A DNA stretch of 64,000 nucleotides from Streblospio benedicti (Eukaryota > Annelida > Polychaeta > Spionida > Spionidae): positions 52,872,898 to 52,936,897 of the forward strand of contig CM032660.1 of the NCBI GenBank assembly GCA_019095985.1, given 5' to 3'. Positions 13,290 through 53,700 of the stretch are shown in pieces. The position numbers were made by a program, and so were the translations under genes. The notes below the pieces were generated by a model that saw only the letters and a program-made list of their open reading frames with translations, was not told where the DNA came from and did no database searches. Position 1 is the first letter of the stretch; each line of letters opens with the position of its first letter.

Positions 13290-14800
13290 TTATCGTGTAT
13301 TGTGGGTAATCGAGGAGATTAAACAAAGGAAATTTTGACCCCCCTGGTTGCTGTTCATGTCCCTGTTTAAAACAAGGCTTTTGAATGTGGGAACCACTTT
13401 ATGCTGATTGCGTAGGATTTTACGCGAAAACTTTTTCATAATAATTTTATGGCATATTAGCAACAGTAATTGAAATGGTGTAAGTGGCCTCAAGAATTTA
13501 TATTCATATGTAAGCCAAGCATTAAGTCAGCTAATGCAATTCAGTTTCGGTTGATATTAAAATCTAAAAGGCCGCAACCCCACTGCGAGAATTTAAGATC
13601 GACGCATGAACTGTTAGATTTCCTGGTAAAGCTATCTTTACGTCGAGAATGTTACGCAAACAAAAGTGGATCCATTTTTAATACCGTTGTTTTTTGTTTG
13701 GGGCTTCTGCGCTAAGCTGCGCACACCTTTTGCAAAGTTGGCGTCAGTCTGGCGCAAGTGTGGCGTACTACCAGTTTTGACATTTGCGGAGGCGCGGCGA
13801 ATTGCAAGTTAGTTATTGCAAGTCATCCGTTAATGTTACGCTAGTTTAAGTGGGGATGTCCGTGTAACATTACGCCACACGCCTAACATGCATCTCATAT
13901 TACGCTGGTCATCAGCCGAGTTTACGTCCACGGCTGCGCCCGAATTACGCCATCCCTAAACGCCGAGAATCAAAAGGACCACCAGTACGCCCACCCCTAC
14001 GCTAAGAGAGGACGGTGGCGTACATTTGTTTTTAATGGCCCTTTTTGACCAGCGTACGTTTTGAAAGGGCGGCGCCACTCGCGGCGTAAAAACAAATCTT
14101 TCGAGGCCTTGGGCCGGCGTATGGTGTTTTACGCTGCTCATTGTATTTTGAGCAGCCCAAAGTATTGGCGGCGTAAAAATGTGGCCCGATCCATGATCTT
14201 ACTTAGAAATCTGAGGCCGGCATACTGGCGTACGTTTTTAAAAAGACACCCCCTGGTTGCGTTCATAGAAAACAAGGCCTCCTTGGGTTTCGGCAGATTC
14301 CCGGCGTATTAGCCAAATTTTATTGATTTAAGTGGCGCCGGTATTTGTGCCACCAACAGCTCCAGTTTCGGTTGGGACGCGGCTTTAAGAACCTGCAACA
14401 CCAAAACTTCATGCATCATCTAGTACATACTTTAAGCCGTGGGTTAGAGCTACCTAATCCCGTGGAACTTTGTAGCGGTGCGAAAAAAAACCCACATTGT
14501 ATTAATACCGCTTCAGCAGTGGGGCTTCTAATTGGCTGGATTTTGAAACTTACTTCCACAGATATTAGGACCTCTCATTGCACTACCCCATTTCACCGAT
14601 GGCCGAGCGGCAGATTGGTGCAACTTATGGCCGACTCCAGTGGTGCCCAAACGGCCGGAGTACTGACCTACTTTCCATTGGGGGTGGGGATGGCACTCGC
14701 CTCACACTCGTCTCCAACCCATCTCAAACTCGCCTGAAACCACTCCCCCCTTCCACTGAGTTAGAAGCTAGTGTGAGGCGTGTAGTAGTATAGTGATGAG
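13290..14800. repeat. CpG-rich block with recurring TACGCC/GGCGTA words
   Basis: Between about 13690 and 14330 the hexamer TACGCC or its complement GGCGTA recurs at least ten times in both orientations (for example near 13763, 13871, 13946, 14008, 14088, 14117, 14169, 14228), in a GC-richer, CpG-dense setting unlike its flanks. The block also contains a diverged direct repeat: CCCCCTGGTTGCTGTTCATG near 13340 against CCCCCTGGTTGCGTTCATAG near 14249. Open frames cross it on both strands but none looks like a protein family. It ends about 0.5-1 kb before the ABCC start, so a promoter-proximal CpG island is an alternative reading. Confidence 0.4.
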
Positions 14801-14989
14801 CAAAGATGAGCAGAGACGAGAGGCCCTTTTGAGCCACGTTTTGCAACCAACCGCATTTTGTGTTGTAACGGCTTATGCGTTTTGCAAGCAAAATGGTGTT
14901 ATGCCTGAAGCCGCAAAATGCAGCCTTTATGCGTCATTGCAAAATGTAAACCCAGGTTTCTTATTTTCCATATTACACATTGCTGATAT

Positions 14990-15176
14990 TCATATGCACA
15001 GAAAAAGTCTCCACTAATTTCATAACAAAAACATAACTACTACTTTGGTAATATTCTCTACCATAGCCCTAATTATCAATTGAATGTATTTGTATGACCA
15101 ACAGATCATGAATTGAAATGAGTATGACCTGAAATCATAGGGGTCCAAATGGACCCCTATAGTACTGATTATTATG
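14990..15176 (-). mobile_element. Fragment of piggyBac-like MITE near ABCC start
   Basis: The palindrome GGGGTCCAAATGGACCCC (15141-15158) followed by TATAGTACTGATTA matches one end of the complete element at 28649-29257. Flanking words (GTATGACCAACAGATCATGA and the reverse of CATACAAATACATTCA) also match that element in inverted orientation. The terminal AGGG is missing, so this is a truncated relic. It ends about 70 bp before the ABCC initiator ATG, placing it in the likely promoter or 5' leader. Confidence 0.55.
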
Positions 15177-15245
15177 TTTTGCTTTATTTACTGATGAGAA
15201 ATAAACAATGATGACTAAGACACGTAGTTTTACTTGTGGGCACAG

Positions 15246-43946
<28,701 letters not shown>

Positions 43947-44312
43947 TAAAATTATTCATAATAGTGTTTAATACGCATTTTAAATACAGTTTTATATACC
44001 TGCATTTACTGAATGGAATTACTGGTAACATGTGTTATCTACTTCATTGTTTTTCAAAGTTAACAAAAATGTGTAACAATTTATATTTTATGTTGATTTA
44101 TTATAATAGATACTTCATGTTATTATATGATATGAGTTCTCGTAAACTGATACATCATGGGCACTTGTCTATGTACAGTACATAATATGTACTGATATTA
44201 TTATATAGTATATATGTAATATAGCAAATATTCATTGAAGCAATCATCATCTACAAATGTACAACTACCCTTGGAATACACTATGTTAGGATACAAACAA
44301 CTGTTTGAGTTA
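43947..44312. other. ABCC 3' flank
   Basis: AT-rich sequence after the stop codon, probably including the 3' UTR. No canonical polyadenylation hexamer was seen. Nothing else recognised. Confidence 0.4.
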
Positions 44313-44951
44313 CCCCCCCCCCCCCCCCCCTCGGTCAGAGTGAACACGCGTAACGCAAAGTCCACGTGCCCTACGCGTGCAAACACCGTCCAAGGGCTAG
44401 GGCTGAAAAATCGAGAGGAAATGTCCACTCCTGGCAGAGTAGAAGTGACGCTGCAGGCGAAGTTGCAAGAAATTGCACATAGGGCACCAAAAGATGTCGA
44501 CTGCCACGTGAGGACGGAGGCAGACGGAGTCCGCACCATTCTTGGCGCGGAGAGCTCTTGCGATGTACAGCAGCATACAACGGAGGTGAACTGCGTCATT
44601 TTACGTCCTATGGAGGCAGACGGACTCCGTTGGTGCCAAATGCGGCTTCGTGCGGCGACCAGCGGTAAAAGGATCAAAGAAAATTTAATCAATAAACGGA
44701 GCTTTTGACGTGAAAAATCCACTTCTCCACAGAATTGGAGGCAGTCCGCGCAATTTTTGCTCGCGGCGTTGACGCGGAGGTAGCACGGAGTCCTCACGGA
44801 GCCCGCAAGAGTCCGCTGGCCGCCGCGTCAAAGCCATGCAAAGCCGTCGCCCCCATTTTTCACTGAAAGGGTTCATTTTGCAATTTTTCATCTTTTTTTC
44901 GACTAAAAACTAACGCGGAGTCGGCTCCGCGTGTCCACTCTGACAGTGGGG
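44313..44951. mobile_element. Harbinger-like non-autonomous DNA element, 639 bp
   Basis: Ends are a C-run then TCGGTCAGAGTGAACACGCG on the left and, reversed, CCCCACTGTCAGAGTGGACA then CGCG on the right. The flanks are TTA on both sides (44310-44312, 44952-44954), the TWA target of PIF/Harbinger. The interior is GC-rich with CpG and repeats GGAGGCAGACGGAGTCCG near 44515 and 44611. Frames of 157 and 198 codons cross it on opposite strands but match no transposase; they are explained by GC-rich composition. Confidence 0.68.
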
Positions 44952-45379
44952 TTAATGATGGATTGCTTGCTACAGACATTTGAGTCGAAATTTACAATTG
45001 ACGCTTACGACTTGACTTAAATTTCTCAATTTTTGTCAGCTGTATTTGAGGAATGTATGATTTATGTGCCATTTTCTAAAAGGATAGACAATATGTTCAT
45101 TATTACCTAGCAATAAAAATTGTTGCTAATTTTTAGTAGATATTGGTAAAAATTTTCATGAAAATGAAATTTGACGCTTTATATAATTATTTCTTGTTTA
45201 AATTAATGTCAGAAATGGATTTCTCATCACAAATTTAATTAATTTGGAAGCATTACAAAGACTTATGCCTCTTTTACCATTTAAAATACAAAATCAACCA
45301 TATTTGATGACAACCATGCTGGATTTCACATTCTATCATTCCGTGCAAAAATCACCGGCAATAACCCACGCTGATTGGT

Positions 45380-45598
45380 CAATCAGCGTGCTCAATTAAG
45401 CGATTGACTGAACACTCCAGAGCACGCGGAGACCACTACTACGGCACTAGTCTAAACTCGTCACATTATCAATACAGCCGCTGACGTCGCAAGGCGTGTC
45501 CCGTGTAGAGGAGAGCAAAAGTTTAGACTAGTGCCGTAGTAGTGGTCTCCGCGCGCTCTGGAACTTTCAGTCAATCGCTTAATTGACCACGCTGATTG
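45380..45598. repeat. Long hairpin, arms about 78 bp
   Basis: The left arm starts CAATCAGCGTGCTCAATTAA and the right arm ends TTAATTGACCACGCTGATTG. The inner parts match almost perfectly (GACCACTACTACGGCACTAG against CTAGTGCCGTAGTAGTGGTC). The spacer is about 65 bp. The left arm overlaps a small perfect palindrome (CACGCTGATTGGTCAATCAG then CGTG at 45367-45390). No coding content; probably a fold-back MITE. Confidence 0.8.
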
Positions 45599-45670
45599 AC
45601 AAATTGACTTGCAATGAGAACGTTATAATATCATTTATTTTAAAATAAAATGGATTTTAGTCATGATAGA

Positions 45671-45821
45671 ATGGGGATTGACCACTTGATTGTCGTGTCA
45701 ATGGTAAAATTGAGCATGCTGACGTCTGATTTACCCTCACTTCGTTCGGGCAAATCAGACGTCAGCATGCTCAACTCATGCAATTTTCCCATTGACACTC
45801 CAATCTCGTGGTCAATTCCTA
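45671..45821. repeat. Second long hairpin, arms about 65-70 bp
   Basis: The left arm begins GGGATTGACCAC and the right arm ends GTGGTCAATTCC. The core GAGCATGCTGACGTCTGATT pairs with AATCAGACGTCAGCATGCTC, with a loop of only about 15 bases (centre CTCACTTCGTTCGGG). It lies 73 bp after the previous hairpin and has a different sequence. Confidence 0.8.
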
Positions 45822-46599
45822 CAGTCATGTGCTTTCGTTATTGATTTTTCAACAACAATAAAAACTTTAAAAAATTTAGAAACTTGGACTGTTTATTCAC
45901 GATTGCATGGTAACAAGAAAATATAAATACCTATATTGACAATGAGACCACATGCAGTTTACAGATTAAGCTCTATATTAAGTAGATTTCAAGGTCAGGG
46001 TTCTGAGAATCCGCTATTGTCACCAATAATAGTGTCATTTTTGATGCAGTGATAATGGGTGAATTTACCGTGGCGTCAATGGGCGCCAAATGTTCACGAA
46101 ATAGCTGCTTCTTTGGGGGGTTACTATATACTCATTGTTCCTTTAATATGTATTTTTTCTATATGTACAGATTCTCACAAACTTTATCTAAACATCCATT
46201 CCAAATCCTTATGCAATGTGGCATAAAATCAATTAAATATTAGTATGAGAACTTTGGTCTTCGTAATGATCACCCCAAAAGTAGCAAAAGTGAACCCCAA
46301 ATCCTGAAAAACCCTATAGGGTGAACCTCGTTCATATTTAGTATGTATATAAAAAATTGGTATACTTTACCGGCCACATATAATAGAAAAAGATTAACAA
46401 CCAGCCAAACACACATTTTGCTGACCAAACATTAACTGTAAAATACTGCAGTCACGCAGCCTACATCATGACAGTACATGCCTATACTTTCTTCCATATA
46501 TGGCAAGTTTGGTATCAATTTAAAGGTCTATACACACGCTTGACGTTGCCATTCATTGATTTTTCATATCTATACATTATTAGTTCATCATAACACAAC

Positions 46600-48165
46600 A
46601 CAAATACAATTTTACAGTTGACAGTTTCGGCAACTCCTGTCACCATTTTCAAAACGTCTCTGCGCATGTCAAGGTCACTCAGCACGACTTCCGATGCCGA
46701 AAATCGGGTCGTACACGTGAGAGAGTTGAAAGGCACATCAGAGACCGTCCCCAGAATGTACTGCACTCCAAAGATCCACAAAGAAGGAAACCCACTACGT
46801 CCTATAGTTGATTACACTGGTTCTATAGGATACAACAGCTCAAGAGCCTTAGCGGATCTTCTAGGCCCAATGGTAGGACTGACACAACACCATGTGAAGA
46901 ACTCTAAAGACTTGGCCAAAACGATGAGTACAATAATGATTCAGGATGATGAAGTGTTTGCTTCCCACGATGTAGTGTCGCTATTTACAAACACGCCCAT
47001 AGACCGAGCATTAGACATCATCCGCGACAGACTCTGTAAGGATACAACATTGAAAAAAAGAACACGTTTGACACCAAATGATGTTATGGAACTATGCGAG
47101 TTCATTTTGACCACCACATATTTTCAGTTCAGGGGCACTATCTACCAACAAAAGTTTGGCACAGCTATGGGCAGTCCAGTGTCACCCATTGTCACGAACC
47201 TGTTTATGGAGTGGCTGGAACAAGAAGCCAATCACATGCAGACCGCAGTTGTGAAAAAGATACGTAGACGATGTATTGGAAGATTAAAGAAGGGGAAACA
47301 CAGAACTTGACTGACCTTCTCAATACAGTAGATACCACAGGAAGCATCAAGTTCACTCATGAAGAGGAGAAAGATGGCACCATTCCGTTCCTAGACACTT
47401 TGATAGTGAGGAAAGCAGACAATACTGTGAAGCTACTTGTATATAGGAAATTGACCCACACAGACCAGTACCTACATTTCTCGTCTCACCACCCATTGCA
47501 ACACAAGCTAGGTGTGATCCGGACCCTACTCGACAGGTGCAATGACATAGTGACAGAGACAGGAGATAGACAGAAAGAGGAAGAACATATAGTAGGGGCT
47601 CTAACTAAATGTGACTACCCAAGATGGTCTTTTGAAAAAGTGAAAGCACAGATGGAAAAGAAGAAGGAAGGAGGAAAGGACAAGAGAAAGAAAAAGAATA
47701 AGGACTCAGCAGGCTCCAATGGATTAGTCATCTTACCTTACGTAAAAGGGGAAACAGAGGGTATTTCACGTATCCTCAATAAGCACCAAGTGTCTACAGC
47801 GTTGAAGCCCCTACAGACTATCAGGAACATTCTCGTTCATCCTAAGGACAAACAGGATAAGCTAGAGAAATGTGAAGTGGTGTACAAAATTCCCTTAAGT
47901 CTTGCAAGACTGTGTATGTTGGGGAAACTGGCAGAAAACTGGGCACCCGTATAAAAGAACACATGAAGGATGTGGAGCAGAACAGTGGGGGATCTTTCAC
48001 CAGAGCAGCGAGGAAAGAATCCCTAACCCAAATCAGCAAGAGTGCGATCACAGACCATGTAAAACAGAACAATCATGAAATAGACTGGGAGGAAGTGAGT
48101 GTACTGGATAGGGAGGGGGATTGGAGAACAAGAACCATCAAGGAGGCGATAAAGACACGATGAAC
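46600..48165 (+). mobile_element. Penelope-like retroelement, 5'-truncated and frame-broken
   Basis: Reverse transcriptase followed by a GIY-YIG nuclease, the defining order of Penelope-like elements. RT words are PRMYCTPKIHKEGNPLRPIV, ASHDVVSLFTNTPIDRALD, TTYFQFRGTIYQQKFGTAMG and SPVSPIVTNLFMEWLEQEA; the catalytic YVDD is encoded at 47262-47273. A Lys-rich linker follows, then YVGETGRKLGTRIKEHMKDV (about 47912-47970), the GIY-YIG core. The protein lies in three frames: breaks fall on either side of YVDD (about 47255-47290) and just before YVGE (about 47890-47925). The N-terminal part before PRMY is absent. It cannot be active. No terminal repeats were recognised. Confidence 0.88.
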
Positions 48166-48169
48166 TCGT

Positions 48170-49689
48170 TCAAGGATTTTTCATATCACATTTTCTAAGA
48201 AATAAAAAAATAGTATTCCTGCGAAAATGTGTACTTTGTTTACATCCGTGTTTGAATACTGCAGGTGCTTGCAGGTGCGTGCTGGAAAATGCTTCTTTTT
48301 CACGTTGTCGATGAATAATTAGTTTTTTTACTTTCAAATCGATGCAAACGGATAGCATTTATGATGTACAATGTTTGTTCAGTGATAATTTAGGTTGTCA
48401 TAGAATGTAAACAACATAAAAGGACTGTTATTGCCGTGTATTCTAATACCGGCAGGTGCCCGACAGCATGAACATCGGCAAAACCGGCGCTTGACATTGG
48501 CCTGAAGAACTGATATTTGGGAGAAGTCTTTCAAAGTTGAAAAAAAAATATTTTTGCTGATTTTGAAATTTTCAATACCGCCGTTGTACCATCAGCATGT
48601 TACGTTTTTGCCAACCACCCCCTACGAATCTCGGACATTTATCCCCCTTTGGTCTTATCAGTGGCGTTTTAGCGATTCAAACCTAGACCCGCTCCCTACC
48701 TTACTACTGTGTGCATGTTGTCATATGCACCATACCTTTCATTCTATATGCATTTAGGAGAATGCTTCACCGAAACTGCTTGGCAATGCTGATTCGACGA
48801 AAATGTGACATTTTTCCTCTCCTGGCGCTCACCACTACAGTTTTGTCACTTAAAAACTTCAACTTGTACTACGTCAGTAATATAGAAATGGGTTCACAAG
48901 CCGCACGCATTCAATTATGTCATCATTTATGAGAAAACTGGTGCCAAATGGTCAAATAATACCTAGCACTATAAGTGAAACTGCCATATTGTTTTGTTTC
49001 CAGCCACTGGCCGTTAGTCAATTCGACGCAATTGTTTATAGGCTGATACAACGGTTTGTTGTTACACAATTGTCCACGGGTCACTCTGCCGAACAAAGGC
49101 GTAACAAAGCCGCTATTATCCATTGGTCAACCTCCCAGGGTCAACCTAAACAAAGATGTAACATTGACGCAATAATTCATTAGTCAATCTAACTAAGGAT
49201 GTATCAATTGTTTGGCAAAATAGGTTATGATTAAAAAGAAAACAAAATAAATTTTGCTTAAAATATGTGATGAAAAGACTATTGATTCTTTGTTTGTCCT
49301 TCACTTTGCAGTAACACATATGCCGTTGCAAACTAGACGATAATTTTCATGGCCAGGATTGTAGGCTCACACTATCATGAGACTGCACACAAGATAGAGG
49401 AAACACTAAGCTTCAAAATGACACCTAAAACATATTTCTAGATGCATTATTAAGCGACAAATTAGACTTCTGAATAGTACTTCTTTTTTTTCCTTCTTTT
49501 TTTTCTGAGAAACAAATGGGGTTGTGCGTGGCGTTCACACCAACCGCCTTACAACATGTTCCACACTAACAAATCGCACCTCACGATCTCGTGATCAATA
49601 CATCTATTCAGCCGATTGGTTGTGTTATGTTTAGTGCAGTTCATAGCAACATTGCTTTTTGTCAGGAGGATGTACTATAATAGGATGTG
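48170..49689. other. Intergenic, nothing recognised
   Basis: AT-rich sequence after the Penelope-like element. No exon, RNA gene or clear element end was seen. Confidence 0.4.
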
Positions 49690-50295
49690 CTATCCATTTG
49701 CGTCCGCAGAACGCGGGCCTGCTAGTTTCTTATAAATAAAGATAGAAATCTCTACATGCAAGCCTAATAAATACCAAGATAATGCATACCCTTGCCTCAG
49801 CCGTCGGGTAACTTTAAAATATGTTGAAGATACAACTTTGTATGTCCATATAGAATATTTTAACCCAGTTTTGGATATAATTTCCAAAATTAAACAATAC
49901 CCAATACATGAAATAAAATGTCAAACTCTATGCAATCATACGCCTTTTCAAAATCAACCATTATTAACATACCTTACTTCTCAAAAGATTCACAATAATC
50001 CAATATATCTGTAACTGTCTGAATCATATCATCAATATATCTAGCTTTTATTAAACCTGACTGATTACTATGGATAAGATATGGTAGCACTGTTTTTAAA
50101 TGTTGAGATATTACTTCTGAGATAATTTCATAATCTACATTTAATAATGAAATTCGTCGCCAATTTTAGGGAAAACATCTGTCTTTCTTTTCTATGTAGA
50201 AGAAAAATTACAGCCTGTTGTTGAGAATGAGAAAGTTCACCATATGCATAACAATTTGATGCTCTATTACGAAATTGTTCTAGAATATGTTTGAA
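49690..50295 (-). mobile_element. L1/Tx1-like LINE reverse-transcriptase fragment
   Basis: On the minus strand, broken frames give LPYLIHSNQSGLIKARYIDD, MLIMVDFEKAYDCIEF and RRLRQGYALSWYL, matching 'P..I...Q.GF..GR.I.....', 'VDFEKAFDSI.W' and 'GVRQGCPLSP.LF' of L1-group reverse transcriptases. The high-coordinate side runs into the assembly gap, so the 5' part is unknown. Several frame breaks are visible. Confidence 0.7.
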
Positions 50296-50395
50296 NNNNN
50301 NNNNNNNNNNNNNNNNNNNNNNNNNNNNNNNNNNNNNNNNNNNNNNNNNNNNNNNNNNNNNNNNNNNNNNNNNNNNNNNNNNNNNNNNNNNNNNN
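50296..50395. other. Assembly gap, 100 N
   Basis: Exactly 100 N, the usual placeholder for a gap of unknown size. The inverted ABCC copy begins directly after it. Confidence 0.98.
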
Positions 50396-50620
50396 TCACT
50401 ACAGCAAGGAGGTCCATTATGAGTGCATAATTAAATTACTAAGATTAATTATTTGCGTGTATGTGATCCTTTTCATCGTGTGGCTACCGTCTATCCCACA
50501 AATTCACACATCAAAATCCTAAAAGGCTTAAATTAGTCTATCATTTGAGGTTTTTAGGATTTTGATGTGTGTATTGGTGGAAAAGACAGTAGCCACAAGA
50601 TGAGTGCATAATTAGTTGTA
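50396..50620. repeat. Hairpin beside the gap (minus-copy intron 21)
   Basis: TCACACATCAAAATCCTAAA (about 50504) pairs with TTTAGGATTTTGATGTGTG (about 50553), and GTGGCTACCGTCT (about 50480) with AGACAGTAGCCAC. Further out, ATGAGTGCATAATTA occurs on both sides in direct orientation. Plus-copy intron 21 has the outer parts (about 35500-35600) but lacks the central hairpin. Confidence 0.65.
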
Positions 50621-50702
50621 AATAACTTAATCGGCATATCTTTACAGGAAAGATTACTATCATGAATACATTGCATGTCTTGTTTAGACTAATGGTGTCT
50701 AC

Positions 50703-53700
50703 CTGCAGCAGGACGAAGAACGCAGCAAGTGGGAGCACACCGAGAATGAAGAGCGGGGTGCTGTAGGTGATGATCAGCAGGGTGGAGGCCAGGGCAGACC
50801 AGCGCAGCAGCAAGAGTGTGCTGTACAGTGGCATGTACACGTCACACATGTCCAAGTCGTGCGCAAACCTGCAGGAGCAAGACACTATTAATGTGCATAC
50901 CGTGATGATTCTGTCCTGAAAATCATGCTCTGTCTTACAATCATATTGAATAGCATATGACGTTTTCAGCTTTGATGGTAGTTATCATTAGTTGCAGGAG
51001 AATGTCACATATTTTATGTAAGTGTCTGTCTGTTTGTAGACAGTAGTTTGTTATTGGATATACTGATGCAGCCCCAGCAGCAGCAGCACGAGCAGCACCA
51101 GCATCAGCACAACTAAACTCTACTTTTTGTACCGCTCTTGTAAATAAATCCTATAGAAAGCTCAAAACTTTTGCGAAAGTCACAAAGTGAACACAGTTCG
51201 ATGAGAGATAAGAAAGAGCGGGGAGCATTACCTGTTAGTGATGCGGCCAATGGGCGTTGTCTGGAAGAAGCCAAGTGGAGGCGGTAGGACGGTCGTGAGC
51301 ATCCGCGTGTGTAGCATTTTGGCTGCTCGAAGACAGCCAAGTGTGACCACACTGAGCACCCCAATCACCAACACTGACAAACACACCCTTTTTATTACGG
51401 TTGAAAGATGGTTTGGTCCAGTGTACAACATCTTGTTATGAAAAAAGTGTTTTAACATCGATATGACATATATTTTCAGAATTTCTTGTATAAAGTGCAA
51501 GTCAGGAGAGAGTAATCAAACACAGGTATTTGTGTCATTGCAATTAGTATAAAACTAGATTATACCCGTGTGGTCAAAGAGGCATGCTGAGAACCACATT
51601 GGATCCTTCCAGTTACATAATCCTGTAAGTAGCTTCCAACTAAATCATTGGTGAAATCCATTGACTTGGCATGTAAAATGAAAATCTACGATAGGAAATG
51701 TTTGTGTCCATGCATATGGGAACGCAATGCCCTCCATGGGCATAGAAAAAGACATATTTGGTGAGTGTAAAAATATGTTTTTTACAGCATGTTATTTTCA
51801 AACACCCTTGTCCTGACGACACTTGCCCATGTCCTGACAGCACCACCACCCATCCTGAAAGCACCCTGACAGCATTCCCATACACAAAACCTCCAAGATC
51901 AAGCCAATGCCTCATTCATTGAAAGGCAGTTTTTTGACTATGTAAACATGGCAGGGTGACCATCCTCTGTAATAGCCAGTGAAAATCAAAGTCATTGTGA
52001 TTCTTCCCTAGCATTGGCTACAAATATTCTAATTAAGAGAGTACAATCTAAAAACACCTACTAAATAATGTTAACACACTAACTACACAGCAAACATAAC
52101 CATAAAGTATGATTCATTGGCGGAGGTTTTCAGAACCATATAACAACAATGGATGGAAAGAAAGTCAAAGAAAGTCACAGCCATCCAAAAATAAAGGCCA
52201 CTCCCCAATGCCCACATTTTGACACCACCCACCAACTTCCTGATAGTACCTGCCAACATCCCCTCATCCCCAGACCACTAATTAACAACAAATACATATT
52301 ACGTAGTGCAATCTTCACCACTGGTCTACACCATCCACTCCCAACCATCGTCCTGATAGCACCCACCCTTGTCCTAAAAAAACTCAGCCCCAAATGTGAC
52401 ACCGATTGCCAAGTCCTGATAGCATTCTTCCCATCTTGACAGCACCCATGACTTGATAGCACACACCACAACTAATATTACCAACCTCTCATCCTGCTTG
52501 AAGCCACATATACATTGGCATAGCCCAGATACCGACACATTTTGATACTTACACAATACACATATATAGTCCTTTTAATAGTTAGGTTCTAACCATACTA
52601 GTGATAAATTATATTAATCTTGCAAGCATCCGTACTCCCGATTACTATAGCGTAACTCCAGTAACAGTCACTCCATGTACATGTGTGTACAAATAGGTCT
52701 CAGCCAATTCATTTTAGTCACAGCTAAGGTAGAAAAAGTTGGTGTTTATGTATCATGCCTTCCATGGAATTAGGAAAGGAATATATTTATATAGTAATAA
52801 TTATGATAATACATTTATTCCATGTAGCTTATGATGAATAGTTATGTGTCATTTATTGTCTTTTATTGATACGCATTAGTAGGATATATGATATGTATGT
52901 ATTTGTATTGATTGTTAGCTCTCGGCTGCGCTGTTGAATACAGATCTTGGCACAGATTACAAATTCTGTATTGAGTAAAGTGTATAAAATGAGTACCGCA
53001 CTCTTTTTCTCCAGCACCCAACTTTGTGCAAATTGTGTGGATTGTGATACTTTGTAACGTTGGCTCTGAACACTTTTGCTAGTTAGTACATACAAATGAA
53101 TAAAAAATAATATTGGCACACTTCATTGTACTAACAACTTAGCACCTTCCAAAATCAAGTATGATATGGAGAGTGTGTTGGAACAACCTTTAAGACTGAA
53201 GGTAAATTGTGATAGGGAAGTTTTTATACCGCAATATAGAATATTTTAGAATGACCAAGACGTCAAGCAACAAATTAAGCTATGCATTTCTGATATACTT
53301 GGCACAGACAGAGAACTACCTGCATTAACTCAGAGTTGAGGCTCGTATGAGGATATCTCAATCTCAAGTAAATCATTGATCACTGACAATGCACTTGGCA
53401 TCTAGTATGCAAAAGTTATGGGATGAAAAATTAGTGTCTATGCTAATGGGAACATAATGCTCTCCATAGCACAGATATTCTCACACACATCAGTAGAACA
53501 TCCCTGCCCGAGGACTGGCGCCAAGTGGTTTAATATAGGAGTGGTCTCTTTAGGGATGTTTGCAATGTTCTTTTTATGAAGACTTGGGATTGTTATATTA
53601 CATCATATAATAGAGATGGTGTATTCATAGAGGTGGTCTTGATTGAAGGTTCTAATGTACACACAGCCCAATTGGCAAAGTGGTTTTAATCCCTAGTATT

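Noticed and set aside
14345-14737. 130-codon plus frame upstream of ABCC as a gene
   Set aside because: No start context, splice signals or family resemblance; composition follows the GC-rich block. A tRNA-Ser/Leu-like A box (TGGCCGAGCGG) near 14601 has no matching B box or stems.
44201-44797. 198-codon minus frame and 157-codon plus frame as host genes
   Set aside because: They overlap on opposite strands inside a GC-rich transposon with TTA flanks, have no family resemblance, and are flanked by poly-C translated as polyproline.
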